Of a stretch of 64,000 nt of DNA, positions 1-13,236 are shown piece by piece. The notes under the pieces are model-generated. The model saw nothing but the letters and a program-made list of their open reading frames with translations, had not been told where the DNA came from and ran no database searches. The number at the start of each line of letters is the position of its first letter. Position 1 is the stretch's first letter. The translations under genes and the position numbers were made by a program. The stretch is from NCBI GenBank assembly GCA_032988165.1, contig JANTQF010000072.1, forward strand, positions 62,001 through 126,000, in the 5' to 3' direction. This stretch comes from Emmonsiellopsis sp. PD_33. Lineage: Eukaryota; Ascomycota; Eurotiomycetes; Onygenales; Ajellomycetaceae.

Positions 1-231
1 GTTCAAGGATACACTGTCAAAGATGAAGAGCTATTTCGGCAGCTGAAGAACCTTTGTGCTCTCCTCCTCCAGCACGCAGCTGTGTACACCTTGGGGTTAT
101 TCTTTACCCAATCTGGCAGGAGACTGGTCATGGCGAAGGGACATGTGGACTCCCTCGTCGCACAGCGCGGCCCGATGGCGGCCCGTGAAGAGGACCTCGC
201 CTTGTGCAGCCGAGAAACACTCTCAGGATTG
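1..231 (+). CDS. 3' end of an unrecognised gene (partial)
   Basis: The first frame is open from the window edge to a TAG at 229-231, giving 76 residues with no start inside. The peptide has an amphipathic stretch near its beginning (DEELFRQLKNLCALLLQ) and a basic region (GRRLVMAKGH). I recognise no domain. It is called only because it runs uninterrupted in from the edge and its composition is protein-like. It could equally be a chance open frame or the tail of an exon that splices further downstream. Confidence 0.3.
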
Positions 232-1789
232 TAGTTTGGTCATAGTCCTCACCACCCAGAGAGGGGTTGCGGAGGAAAGTGCTCCGTTGATGAGCTATCC
301 GCGCCCCACTCGCTTGTGCATCTGCTGGATGTTGCAGCCGGGTCGTACGTAAATCAGGGGAAACTCGCTCAGCGGAGCTTCCCTCCCCTTTCATGATTCA
401 TGTCCCCGACATGGCAGAGAGAGCTGGAACCAGAGTAAAAATTCGAATGTGGGATGAATGGGCCTGGGGACGCCATGGTCTTCCATGTACCGAGGAAGAG
501 GGGTGATGATAAGATGCGTGATTATCTTTGCATACATGGCATAATATGATAACGACGACGTTGATGCGCAGTTATGAACAGAGGAAGAAGTCTAGAGAAA
601 GAAAGAAATAATGCCACTCTTGGTAGATAATCAGTAAGAACAACTATTGTTGTTCCATTCCTTTCTGATTTTGTAAGAGTCGTTCTTCTTAAATGTCGTC
701 GTGTCGTCGGAATTATATATATAAAGCTTGCGCCCAACATCAGGAAGCATCAACTTCATCTCAACTTCACCGTCACATCTCAACAACTGAAAAAATCCGG
801 CTAACCTCGATGTGAATACACAAATAATGTCTATATAGTGGACCATACATAACATCCATCAATCTAGCCCTCCGTGCGTAATACCTCCCGTCAGGCGCCG
901 CCGGCCACCGGCAGTCCGCATCATCGAAACCAACCATACCAATTGCCGCCTCAAACAACCTACCATGTACAGGTACATCCGATTAAGTCATGAGAGTAAA
1001 TTGTGATATCCATACGTCCTGGGCGCCGCCACCAAACCCCAGCCCTCGACGACAGCTTACGGGATCGAAATCTAGCCCAAGTGTCCTGGTGAAGAGGGGG
1101 GGCTGGTGCGTCCATCCATCCATCGGGAACAGACTGGAGCAGTCTGTCTGGACCCCGTGGATTTTGAGCTGGTCTGGTAGGCTCTGATTTTGGGGCAAAG
1201 GAGAGGTGTGTACTTCTGATGGGGTAATTGGAGGATTGTGATTTTGACCATGATTTACTTCTTATTTTTTGGTCTGGGGGGCTTTTGGTTTGACACCTGA
1301 CGTGTGTTTGGGGACCTCCGTTCAGCCAGCCCTATCGGTCTGTCGGATTTTGGGAGATGGGCGTTGTTTAGAACAGGGCCGTTTGGGCGGGGGTTGGGCG
1401 GCGGGGGGCGTACCTGGGGTGGATTGCGACGAGGTTGTATGGAGGGATTTGTGGGGAGGTGAGAGATACGAAGTGTATCATGATGAAGAGATATTTGAAT
1501 ACCGACGATAGCCTTGTTGTAAGACAGTCATGTCTTTCACGTCTAGTTTTATGTTGACCGTAAGTGAAATGGTTATTTGTACATACCAGGATCACAGGTG
1601 TTGCGGTGTAGACGCCATAAAAATGGTATATAAAATACATAATTGGCCACAATGGCATGGATCTCCCTTATGCTTTCTTTTCAGTCCAAATAACAGTGTG
1701 AAATCTCATCGAGGAGGGAAGTAAAATACATAAAAAAAAAAAATTCGGTGCTGAAATCCCGTAAAAAATAAGGAGAGGGCTAGTTAGAC
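232..1789. other. Intergenic, no gene seen
   Basis: Short overlapping frames occur on both strands but none has domain-like composition or a credible exon structure. A TATATATAAAG run lies near 715-725 and an A-run near 1731-1742. Nothing else can be supported. Confidence 0.5.
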
Positions 1790-3490
1790 ATAAGGAATAG
1801 TGCGCAGAGTGACAGTTTCATGTTCACAGGATAATTCCACATGGTTAATCCACCACTTATATGAAACCCATTTGATAAAATTATCGATCTGATGACTGGA
1901 GCAAGGACGAGTATTAGCATAATCTTAGTACAACGCCTCTGAGATACTATGAAAGCAGCAACCCAAGCATACCAAGATTCCCCACCGGTATACTCCATGA
2001 GCGGTATCCGTGTTCTCGTCCACTGGGATGAAAATCGAAATCAGCGCCAATCCCATACCAAAACCGTGGTCGAAAGAATAGAAACCCCCCCTTCGCCTTG
2101 TGTCTCTTTGCCAAACCAGTGCAGTACAGCAAGGAACACCAGCGTCAGCGCCGTCGTGATGAAAAATTATGCAAAGAGCACGTAGAACTTCTGGTTCATT
2201 TCCACCCGCTGGAGTCTGAGGGCCTCCTCGCTGGTCCCTTTGATATCTGTTACCTGGATTCCAGATGCCTGGATAACTCAGAGGTACAGCTTGTTCTGAA
2301 CTCCGTTGATATCACTGACTGGGTTGTTGGACGAGGAGTAGGTATAGAACAAATCATATATCGAACTGAGGTCTGGGACTGCCTTGGTAGTCTTTAATCT
2401 GCTCTGGGCGGAAGGCGCAATGAATTTTAGCCCTTTCGCTACTGTATGCACCGCCTTTGAAGGGCCTTGTTCGTCTTTCGCAAATAGTGGGTTGGCCTGG
2501 GTGGCCGCGTCAAGCACAATCTCATTAACAACGTGCCAAAGAATCCATCCACGGGTACCTTAGATCTTGAGAAGGTCTCCCATATGCAGAGGATGGAGGA
2601 TTGTTCATATCTGCTGGCGAATATTGCCGAACTGGTCTGCGAGGATCTGGTCGAAGGAGATCATGTAGATACAGTACCGGGAAACATACCATTAAAACAC
2701 ATCTTTTGTGTAACAGTTCCACGTCAATAAACGTGCGACAACGAGATCATAAGATATGATAAGGCCGATAGTAGATTTTTTGACGTTGAACTTTGGGCCG
2801 CTTTTGTAGCCTGCGGAGTAGCATTAGTTATTAATAAATACAGTACGAGAAGGTCGGAAAACTCAACGTCTTGGTCCTTCCAACGACGCCTTCTCCCAGA
2901 ACAATCAATTCCATGCCGTTAAATCTGTCCAAGATGGCCGTGCCCTTCCTTGATGCTAAGTAGCTTCTGGAAACCGGAGATAACGACCATAGTCACTGCC
3001 TCTATGGCACCAGCAATATACCAACCAAGATAGAAATTCCTGCGGCTGGGCTTGCCGAAAGTAACCACAATACCAAGATATATCATAGCAGTGGTGAATA
3101 GAATGCCACTTACCAAGATATTTGGGAGGACTGCCTTCCTCTAGCAGCCTTTAGCATACCATAGCACAGAAACATATTGAAACTATTGCAAAACTAGAAT
3201 ACGAACCCATCAGGATAAAGTTCATGTTCTGAAGCTCGGTGGAATAAATTAGAGGGTCAGATGTATCATAAATGAGCCCCAAAATTCGAAAAGACAGCCA
3301 TGATACCCAGATGTATCATAGCTCTGAAGACTGCCGCCAAAACGGCATCAGCATAGAAGTGGGCATCTATGATTACTAGTAGTTTGGCTGTGCACAATGT
3401 CATCTGCATAGCGCGTTGCGTCTGGGGTATATATGAGCACCATTTTCTTTCGGAACAGGAGAAACTCCAGTTGAAATCCTTCATCATAAA
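1790..3490 (-). pseudogene. Degenerate LtrA-like (low temperature requirement A) membrane protein gene
   Basis: Read on the minus strand, successive fragments follow the order of fungal LtrA-family polytopic membrane proteins. First come DAHFYADAV and RAMIHLGIMAVF (about 3390-3280), then a membrane segment with NFYLGWYIAGAIEA (about 3030). MELIVLGEGVVG follows (about 2900), the family's E-x-x-x-x-ILGE signature. Then come FDQILADQFGNIRQQI (about 2630) and WILWHVVNEIVLDAATQ (about 2530), and a final hydrophobic region (about 2150-1800). The frame is broken: TGA stands directly after NIRQQI where a Trp is expected, a TAA follows about 18 codons later, another stop lies before the FDQIL block, and there are frame changes that splicing does not explain. 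CpG is not depleted here, so this decay is ordinary. A poorly annotated intron-rich live gene is less likely. Confidence 0.7.
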
Positions 3491-6400
3491 TTTGAAGCTG
3501 AGAAGTTGCAGCAGAATAAGCTGTCAAATCTGATGTGAGGCTCGGATAAGGTTGTGCCAAGCCTCGTTCATGGTGTCTATAAATAGTGACTAATCTAGTT
3601 AGGGACCCACATCAACCCTCCTGAAGGCAACCTCTACGACTGAGCAGTTATCACGGCCTCAACATAAAAAGTTGAAGGAGCATCAAGTAGTCTAATCCAA
3701 TATACTTCCAGCTGTATCTATTGTACAACACTCCCAGAGTTTGTCCTTGTGTTGGAAATTACATAGGCCAGATTAATTAGTAACCAAGTTGGAAATGTTG
3801 GTCTTCCCACAATTTCATTACATCTTCCTAACCGCAGCATTTCCTCTGTTAGAGTGTTTCAGTAGATGGATGTTAGCAATTCCCCCAAAGAACTCTTCAT
3901 AGCCTTTATGCCATCTAACTCTTTGGCATTGTATATACTCTTTACGGGAGATCCTCAGCAATGTTAGAAGGGACAGCCCCTGAAACACCAACATCAGCCC
4001 TCATAAAGACAATTATAAACATATATCCTGAATCCAACACGGTCCTAAGAGAGAGCTCTTGAAATGCCCCAAAGTTACGTTCCTTGCTGCTACGATAGGG
4101 ACTAAACAAAGACTTGAAACAAAATCCCAACTGTGACATCAACCATCACCTCCAAATCCCTACCATTAAACACCGTCAGGCCTAGCTCCAATCACTCTAA
4201 AACGGCTTGAAACACATTGACAATCCCGTCAGAGGTTCGATAATCCAAGCATCTCCAAGGTTTAATATTCTACCATGACAGACCTCCAACAATGAATTCC
4301 TATTCATCCAGCTACAGCCAGGGATGAATGATTATTGTTAACCCAGGCATGTGGAATAATACTAAACTTTGTCCCTGCTACTTTCTCCTTCCAACGGAGG
4401 TCAACTACGGAGTACTTCTCCCTGTATGGGGTAATCTTGGGATATGGAGTATTGAAATCTTAATTGGCCTCGTGTGTAACTTACCCCATACACAGTATTT
4501 ATCATACAACGGACAAACATGGACTGGAGAGAGAAAGCAATAGTTACCATACTCCGGAGTTAGATACTTAACATACCGTACAGGGTTTGTAACTGTATGT
4601 CCATTCTCTTTGTAATAATGGTATATACCTAGCTACAATGTGTGAAACTCCTTTTAGTAGAAAGTGATAAGTACGAAACAGAGGAGCAAAAAAGAAAAAG
4701 AAAAAGGAACCCAACAGCGCGGTAAATTGTGCGCCGGGCCTGTAGGGTAAGAATAAGGTATTGTTCTGCACAGCGCATACTCCGTACGGACAACGGGGAG
4801 GCCATAGCTCCCAATGATTTACATTGCATGAATTTCTCCTTTTTTTTTCATTTGTCAGGCTAGGAAGTCACTTTCGTCTTCTCTGGGCCAACCGTTGGGT
4901 TAGAAGCCGATCTGGATCTGTGTGGCTGAATCTTCCCCAGAAATAATTCATCGACAATGGCCATGGCGTATGGAAAACGCACTACTATTCGCTGAAGGGA
5001 CGTTGAATAAAGTTCGCGGAACAGAGCGCTCTGTTTCCGGGAACCTGTCACTTCAATAACCTTTTTCCACCCGATTTAAACAAAGAAACTAAATCAGATG
5101 GCGAATCAGAATAATAGAGAAGGAAATCCTGGGGGAAGGTTATTGCCTCCAACACCAATAGGCGCACATGTTGATGATCGAATTGTGACAAAGAAGTGCC
5201 GAGCACCCCAGCCCTAACCCGACCTCAAGAGTCATGCGCAACCATTGCCAACCAACCCCCTTTTTCTGAAGTTGGTCAGAGATCAGATCGAGGAATCTCA
5301 CGCACTGATCTGCAGTTTTTGTTCCTTTTTCCCCTCTGTTGCGGAGGGCTAGAATTGCTAGCAGGATAGTTGGAGGCCTGATGGCTAAGGCGAGTGGTGT
5401 TCCGCAATGCCAGCAATTGAAAGGAGAGGCGGGCGCGCCACCCTATTCGACGCGGGGATACGGAGTAGACTGAAAGAGACCTGTATCAAACAGCACTGAC
5501 CCTGCCGGCCGCCACCACATCAAGCGCGAGGGGTGTATCTAGTATTGAAACCGAAAGGCGCCAGAACCTCTCCGTTGGGGTCCAGGCAGGAAGTCCATAC
5601 ATACATTCGTCATACTCTGATACTCGGTCTGTTTGTAAGGATGTCCATCCATACGAAACAGAACAAGGCCAAGAAAACAAAGGGTACCCGGTACAACACG
5701 GCATCCGTTACTTGTAACCAATTTACCCATATTGAACGGGGGTCATATGAATCGGATGTTCGTGTCAGATTGATTCATTCCCCTGGGCCCGGGACTCCTT
5801 TTGGGCCCTTGAAATCGCCTGGGGGGAGATGTGGCTGGGACATGGACCGTGGAAGGGCGGCTGGTTCTTCCGCAGCAGCAGTGCGTCATGTGACTGCCGT
5901 GGCGCAGGGAACCGGAGGAACCTCGCCCCGTGACTCCGCGATTTACAGCCAATCATGGCTCGCGGAAACTGTCAAAGGATTTCTTCCGTATTTTCCCGGA
6001 GCCTGTCACGTGAGACTGCAATACCGCGAGATCTTCCGATTAGCCGCGCTAGCGCCTGCAGCCCCACGCATGAAAAGGCGAAGGAGGAGCCTTGAAAGCT
6101 CAGGGGCGGAGAAATCTCCACGCGAGGCCCAAATCCCGAGCAAGTCCCGAGCGCCTCAAGGGCTGACTCCTCTTTTTAAGCATTTCCGGCACTATGGCAG
6201 GGCGAAGAAGACCACGCTGATGGAGTCCGAACCGAGGATGTTCGACGGAAAAGGCCCTCATCCCCAATTTTCCGTCCAATCAGCCGCGGTGGCAAGGCCG
6301 AGCTGCCTTCAAGGGCAATGATCCGGATTACCTGTTCCTGAAGTCGGTACCAAAATCTTTAATTAATTACTGCTTTTCAACTCCCAGGTTGTAATATCGT

Positions 6401-8071
6401 TGTATTGTATTGAACATTTCATAGCACGGATTTTTAGGCGGTGAAAAACCGCCAAACCACATTGATAAAATACACACAGGCAAGCGCATGTTACGATGGC
6501 GATGAGAGAATCGAGTCCAGGTCATTCCTCGCCTCAGATCGGATCCTGGAACAAATACTCCTATTGGTGCCCTTAGCCATTTCCCCCGGATCGCCATCGG
6601 AAGAGGGGGGGGGCAAGACATGCGCCGTCCGCCTATACATGCAAGCTGCATACTGACCTGCCTAGCTAGGGATATGAGGGACGAGTGTGTCCTGACCAAT
6701 ATCTGCATCTGTAGATAGTTTTTAAAAATTTCATTAATCGCCTTGCCGCCCCGAAACCCCTTCTAGGCCTTGCCACACTGTCTCAATTTTACGACATGGT
6801 GACAGGCCGTCGCGATCTCCGGATGTATACAGGACCGGAGTCGCGAACCCACCAGTGGCCGCAGCGTGAATATGTCACCTCATACATAAACTGTATCCAA
6901 GAAAGTCTCATGCCGTTTGACCATATATCCGGCCATTCTCCCGGGGTACGCTACCGTTCATTGGGTTCTCGTTTGCCTCACGTAGGGATCACGGATTATG
7001 TATCTGGCCGTGTGACGGACACAAGCAGCATTGCGATGCCCTACCACTAATACTACCCTGGCCCATCTTACCACCCCTACGGTACTACCTCTTCCCTCTG
7101 TACAGAACAGTGTATTCAGGTTCCTTACCTCTCTATTACTATGTACTGCGGAACAACTATAATCCGGCCTGCACGAACGTAGGTATTTTGATGAAAGGCA
7201 CGTGAGGTCACTTCACCGGTCATTTTTGGCGGAGCAAAAGTGTTAACTAGTATATTTATTTAAGGGAGAGAACAGAGCAGAGGCGCCGTTAGGTCGGGAT
7301 ATTTTTTCGGCCCTCTCCTCACCCATGGCCACTCCCGACTACGGGGATTTCTCATATTCTACCCTGTGGCCTGTGCGGAGGAAAACGTATGTAGAGAGAA
7401 AAAAAATAAACGAAGAGTATTAAGACGCAGGCGTCTAATACGTCTGCCATTCAACAGTAAAACCTGCCAGTGCTGGTGGATGCCACTGGATGGTCGCCGG
7501 GCTGGTGGATGACGTCAAAATTAAGCAAAAACAAGCTTTGCGGGAACGATGTTGATTGGACCGGGTAGTGCGGGGTCCCACGTGGTACCTAACTTTCCAA
7601 ACTATCCAGCGTTGTGCAACGTCTAAACCAGCCCTGGAGCCAGGCAGAACAACGAATTCCTTTGGTAGGTTTGGCTGGCTCACGGGTTGCTATTGACATG
7701 TATGGCAGACTGCTCTTAGATAAAGGTTTGCCAAAAACCTACCAGCTAAATGTCCCATGGGTGCCCAAACAGTATTTACTAACTTTATGCATTAGTTACA
7801 GTCACAGCTGGAGCTATCTTTTCCTTCTTCTCCCTCTCTCTTCTCTCTTATCCTTTCACTTCCCCCTCCCACCTTCATTCTCTCACGTCTCTCAGTTTAT
7901 CCATACTGCTATCCTTAGTGGCATTGTTCCCGCCCCCACTGTACTGACACTAGAAACATACTAGTATCTCTCTGCCACCACCAAGTTGCAAGCCAATCTA
8001 TCTTCCTGTTCAACCGCCTGAAACGATTACACTGGACCCTCTTAAGACCATCAATTTGTGATCTACCCATC
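3491..8071. other. Intergenic, no convincing gene
   Basis: Many short overlapping frames are present, including one of 262 codons at 5533-6321, but none carries a recognisable domain. Visible non-coding structure: a near-perfect inverted repeat at 5012-5044, three copies of TACTCCGTA or its complement (4406, 4778, 5459), a small palindrome around AGACGCAGGCGTCT near 7423, and a CT-rich block at 7818-7880. The CT-rich block is typical of a fungal promoter or leader and precedes the gene at 8072. Confidence 0.5.
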
Positions 8072-10485
8072 ATGCCTTCCAAGATACGCATCAGGGCTCC
8101 GACCACCCCGACGTCCACGAGTCCTAATCTGGAGGATTTGGTGCACCCAAACGACTTGATTAGACATGTGGAGACAGAGCTACTACGATTCCCGTTCCCC
8201 AAACGCGATGTGAAAATCATGAACAAAAACCTCATTACTGGCCGCACTCTTGTCCGTTATGGTACGGTCGAAGATTTTAAGGAACTGGGGTTAGCATGGG
8301 GTATAGCTCATCTATTGATTTACCTAAAGGAACAATATTTAGCCAAAGGTTACACTACCCTTCTCACTTAACCATTGTCCTACGTCTACTAACAGGCAAG
8401 AAAGCCCAACCCGCACGCTTGGAGGAATTGCGACCAGGGGAGAAATGTGTCCGTTTCCAGGAACCAGTCGTGTCAGAGGAATGGCCAGCAGAGCAGAAAG
8501 GTGCTCTTACCAAGACGGCAAGCATGGACACTGCAGACACGCCGGATACTGCCCATACGCGAGCCGCCAGAGTACGTGCCAATAAGGACAAACGGCATAT
8601 CAGACGGCAACTCAAGCTTGATCAAGAAGAAGCAAAAGCCCCGAACATGTTCCATATTGCTGCACGTTGCAAAGAGAGACGCCGTCAAATCATCGACCTT
8701 TTTGACCAGACCAACGCTACAATTGCCCTCTTTGACCCACGCAAGTCCACCAATCTTCCTATTCCATTCTTGGGACCAGAGATCCCAAAATGCTTCATGG
8801 GTGGCAGCAAAGAAGAGGAGACCTTCAATTACATGGGACGCCAGGTGTTTTCCAGTCTTATGGATGCCTTCAACTCAGTAATGGAATTACCATATTATCA
8901 AGATCTGTGGGTATATGGCCTTGCTGGCTATGGGAAGTCATACCTGCTTGCAGCTCTTGTATGCTATCTTACATCACAAGAGTACCGAGTCATTTATCTC
9001 CCTGACTCCCACGCTTGTGTTGAGGGTGCTCTTACATACCTCAAAATATCTTTGTTGTTCGCCTGGGCTGACCTTCCTGACAAGGTCGATGAGATCATCT
9101 CCTTGCGAGATAGCAAGCAAGTACATGGTTTTATTAAAAAAAACTGGTCAACTTCTGTAATATTTGTCATGGACGGGATGGACGCCCTGGATGATGAAGG
9201 GGATGCTGAAATTAAGGCTGAGATATACTCTTGGTTAAATATGTGCCGGGTTGGTATAAAAACTGTTTTCAGCACTTCTGGGAACAATAAGACCTTCCTA
9301 AAGAGAGCAGATCAGCAAAACAATGATTACTTGTTTAGAGTTTTTGGTGGATATACTAGGGTACGTTTACACTAATTCTATCTCCCTGACACCATGCCTT
9401 TACCTCCAAAGTCTTTGCGGCTGTTCTGTCTAACCACTGGGACATTCCGAGCAGGTTGAGATGGATGCTTGGTGGGTCCATCACGGTACCGTTGATCTTG
9501 GTAATTTCACGCGGGAGGCGATTGAGGATTATACGGGATGCAATCCACGGCTATTGGCAAATTGCACCGAAAATGGCAAAGTGAACCTCAATTGCGAAGA
9601 AATCTGCCAAGTGGTGCGCCAATGTCAACGATTCACGGCAAATATGAAGGACAAGCTTAATGAACGGGAATGGTTGATGTACGTGACTGAAATCATGGAT
9701 AACATATCTATCCCAATTTGCTAAACACCTCTAGGTACACTTCTTATGTCAAAGATTGCATTACAGGAAGGGCTGTTGACCAAACTATCGCCCCCGAACA
9801 TGTGGACCATCGATTTTTCACAGAGAAAAATCAACTCGGCTTTTGTGCCTGCGGCGCCGTTCGAGACGCAGTGATAAAGAAGCTAGCTCAGCTGGGAGAA
9901 GTTTTGTTCTCGGTTCAGGATAGTGTTGACGCAATGGGCTGGCTCATTAATGATCCACCTGCGGTTGGGTACTTCCTGAAGCAAGCCATCGTCCAGTCTA
10001 TCATGAGAGACGGAATTGGTTACCTGGATGTGACTGGGCCAATACAACATTACATTTTCAGTGGGTTCCCAGCCTACAAGCTTGACAAGGAAGTAGCTTT
10101 ATACTGGCCCAAAAATTTCAATTTCCCTCCAGTTGATGCGCTTCTCTTGCGTCTGAATTCAGCAGCCAAAAGAGCAGAACTTTTCGTGATCCAAATTACC
10201 ATCCAACAAGATCACAGGGACTCGGAGGAAAGATTCTTTCGGGACTGGGCTTCCTGGCGTCGATGTCTTTATGATTATGACATCACTGTCACCTTCTTCC
10301 GGATCACTGCCCACGGGAAATCAGAAGGAAAGCCAGTCGTTGAGAAAAGTCACGAGGCACGCGGGGAGGGTGATAAGACAGTGGGGCTTCAGTACCAATT
10401 TGTCGATATCTCGCTGGAGGATGTGAATGCAAGCGTTTGGCGCAGATATGAAGCAGCCAAAGCGGAGTGGGAGTTGTTGAACTGA
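8072..10485 (+). CDS. Crinkler-like protein: SAM-like head, P-loop NTPase, REase-like tail
   Basis: Exons 8072-8348, 8396-9360, 9455-9678 and 9735-10485 join in phase through GT-AG introns of 47, 94 and 56 nt (branch sites CTAAC, CTAAC, CTAAA) to give 738 residues. Residues about 22-90 resemble a SAM-like fold (NLITGRTLVRY, then FKELGLAWG). A STAND-like NTPase follows, with Walker A GLAGYGKS at 267-274 and a Walker B-like VIFVMDGMDALDDE from 347. The C-terminus carries D623 and, after a strand, FVIQIT (639-644) with H649. This is the D...QxT...H pattern of the PD-(D/E)XK-related nuclease domain in Crinkler (CRN) effectors. Such proteins act in host-effector or intragenomic conflict; in a fungus the role is inferred, not shown. 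The frame is intact, the ATG at 8072 has a CATC context and follows a CT-rich leader. No secretion signal is visible. A generic NTPase of unknown role is the alternative. Confidence 0.72.
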
Positions 10486-13236
10486 GCCAAATCTTGACTC
10501 GTTGGTGTTTGGTTAAGTTAAGACTGACTGTTGGTTGATGGGGTTTGCCATATTTTGCTGACATCCTTTAACCTACTCTCCACATCCCGAAATGGGACCT
10601 ATTTTCGCCCGCCCGGGGTACTGGTATGGTAGTTACCTACAGTTCTACTTTTGTCTTCTTTTCTTTAACCCTCTGCCTTTTTTTTGCTCTCGCCGAAGGT
10701 TTGTCTTTGAGCTGTAGATACCTGAACTGAAATCAATTTGTTACCTTTTTCATACCCCCAAAGAAATAACATTTATGTATCACAAAACATAATATATAAA
10801 AGCTTTCTTTCTAAATACTGTGAGTGATGTAGTTAATATGCCAATATGATTGTATGAGATTATGATCCTCTTGCCAGTTTTTCAAACGGGTAAAAAAAAC
10901 AAATTTGGTACTGAGCACTGCCGAAGTTGTATCAAACTCCATCCACAGTTACCCTGATGACCCGATTATTTTCTCCCGTCAACGCAACGTTAAATACTGT
11001 GGAGAACAACAGTGCAGAGATTTTCGTTGCATGTGGGGTTCTTGCGGTTGGTTTGTGCGGCCGCCAGCTGCCCGGCGGAGGACGCCTAGAACCGATGATA
11101 AGCAGTTGACTCCCGAGATAAAGAAGCGCGCTCGCCCCGAGTCGCCCGGGAGGGGGTTATTTTAGAGTCGATGGATGGATGGATGGATGGATGTATTTTG
11201 CCTAATATGAGCTCGGGAGGGTTACTTTGCCGGAAGCTTTAATTATCCTTGACGGCCAACTGCAACATCACCCATCCATCCACCAGAATGTGAACCGTCA
11301 CCCTTGTCAGCGGAAACTCCGAACTGTGGGGGTGTTTTATTCTAGAAGGGCGATCGAAACTTGCTGGCTGTATGTATGAATGGATGTATTTGCTACAGCC
11401 TATGGGGTCAGTTGTAATTTATATTTTTACTTGGGTGTATCCAGGAGGCTTTGGCTCCCAGTCGGAGGATCGCCTGGACTAAAAGTAAAGTAACAAGACC
11501 CCGAAGAACTCCTCGTCGGCACATGATTGAGATGTCATGTCGTGTCATGTTGTGTCATGTCCTGTCATCCAGCCATGACATGGATGGCCGATGTAGTTGT
11601 GACATTTGTCAGTGAGGGAGGCCTGCGATAGGGAGACACAGTGGCCAACGCAGAGGTCAGGAGAGAGGATGCATTGATTTTCTTTTTCGTTTTCTGTTTC
11701 TTCTTTTCCGGCCCAAGCGGTTGATTTGATGTTCAAGGGCCTTCTTTCCATTTCCGATTATTTTGATCGTGGGGAAGAAAGATATGAATTACGGTGGCTG
11801 TTCATGGGGATTGCCATCACAAGGACAGGCGATGTTTTCTCGTCATCTCTTCATGCCCTGCCATATCAACCCTCAACTAACTATCCCATCGCCGCCCTCG
11901 TCCTCGTCATCGTCCTCGCCCCCACCCTCATCCGGGCATCTTGCATTTCTGCAACAGGCGGTGAGACGATAATAATATCCCCGCCATCCCGAACAGTGTA
12001 TCCGGAATCACATCCTGAGATAGGCAGGTCGATATCTATACCCAGCCCAGAACTGCCATCTTCTGGCCCGACTTCCCCGACCGAACGCATCTCGCCCCGC
12101 GGCTCTTGCATGGTCGGAAGCTAAGGAACATTAACTCGGTTTCATGCGACCACCGCATGTTCAAATACTCGGAGAATTAGATTCGCGTGTGTTCTCAAGA
12201 AGTTAAGTTAGCCGATGGTCTGTATGCACATCTTGAGTTGGGCTAGACCGGGGGCTTGGTAGACGATGGGATGGATAGTTCTATATTACATGTATCCCTA
12301 TCAGAGGCACTGTACCCAAGGGGTGGAAGTATTCATCCAGAAGCTCTCCTCGCGGGATCAGATGATATTCATCCCCCACACCAAGAATTTATCTATTTAG
12401 CCGTCCCAAACACCCGGCTGTCCCAAGAAAGCCGGGATTCTGTTCCCCGATAGACTAAAAGAATAACGGTCAACCTTGTCCAACCAAATCAAACCTTGTT
12501 TTCTTTCCTTTTTCCTTTCTCCCATGCATGATGCCATGATGCCCTTGTGCTCTTGCCAATGAATGAGCTTCGTATTTTCTTAAATCAGTGTTGGGTTGGT
12601 TGTGTTTCGTGAGATTTCTAGTTGCCCACGAGGCCTCTTGACTGGTAAGGAGGGTAGATGGAAGCGAGGGGAGTTCCTGGTGGGATAGGATTGAATGGTT
12701 GGTTGGCTGGATAAGAGCTGTCTCTGTTTCACGGGGAAAAGGGGTCATGGCTGTTCAGCTTTTCCGTCCAACACAGGATATTCCACCCGCATAAGATTGT
12801 TCAAACCCGCAAAAATACCCCATTGGTGCCGCTCCGCTGGATGCCGCCAATGTAACTCGTAGCCTGTAGGTTGGGATACAGAGATCATTGCCGGGATGGC
12901 AGGGACGTGTTGTGGAACGGCGCGCCACTAGTTACCAGAGTTAACTCACCAGTGACCGGGATCTCGCGGCATTCTTCAACCTCACTTTTACGGTTGATCT
13001 GTGGTTTAAAGATATATGACGCCATACATTTTTGAAATGTATATAAGGCAGCGTCAACGAAAAACTGTATGCTTCTCTTGGAAAAACCCATGCTCTCCAG
13101 TCCAGCAACTTGCTCCCCTCTACCTTATCCAATTCTGCAGCATCCTTTAAAAAACCAAATAAAAGTACTACCTTAGATCTCCTGTACAAGACGCCCTCTC
13201 TTTATTTTAAGAAAATACTAACCAGTCAATATAGAT
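10486..13236. other. Intergenic with simple repeats
   Basis: No gene is supported. A GGAT tetranucleotide run lies at about 11171-11194 and a degenerate repeat of TCATGTCGTG/TCATGTTGTG/TCATGTCCTG at about 11533-11567. An open frame exists on each strand around 11726-12124 but neither has a recognisable domain. Confidence 0.5.
13040..13047 (+). promoter_or_regulatory. Candidate TATA box of the F-box gene
   Basis: TATATAAG lies about 190 bp upstream of the ATG at 13237, inside the small palindromic context ACATTTTTGAAATGT. Spacing implies a 5' leader of roughly 150 nt. Assigned by sequence match and position only. Confidence 0.35.

Noticed and set aside
3942..4142. 66-codon minus-strand frame upstream of the LtrA remnant
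   Set aside because: Protein-like in places, but neither a LtrA segment nor another family could be recognised, and frames around it are broken.
4230..4245. GGTTCGA-type tRNA B box
   Set aside because: No A box or clover-leaf around it; other GTTCGA hits in the window also fail. I found no tRNA or rRNA gene.
5533..6321. 262-codon plus-strand open frame
   Set aside because: No domain, several shadow frames on the other strand, low-complexity basic C-terminus and no splice structure; most likely chance in GC-richer DNA.
11726..12124. 132-codon plus-strand frame and 76-codon minus-strand frame at the same place
   Set aside because: Mutually overlapping and without a recognisable domain. The minus frame (DSGYTVRDGGDIIIVSPPV) looks slightly protein-like but there is no further support.
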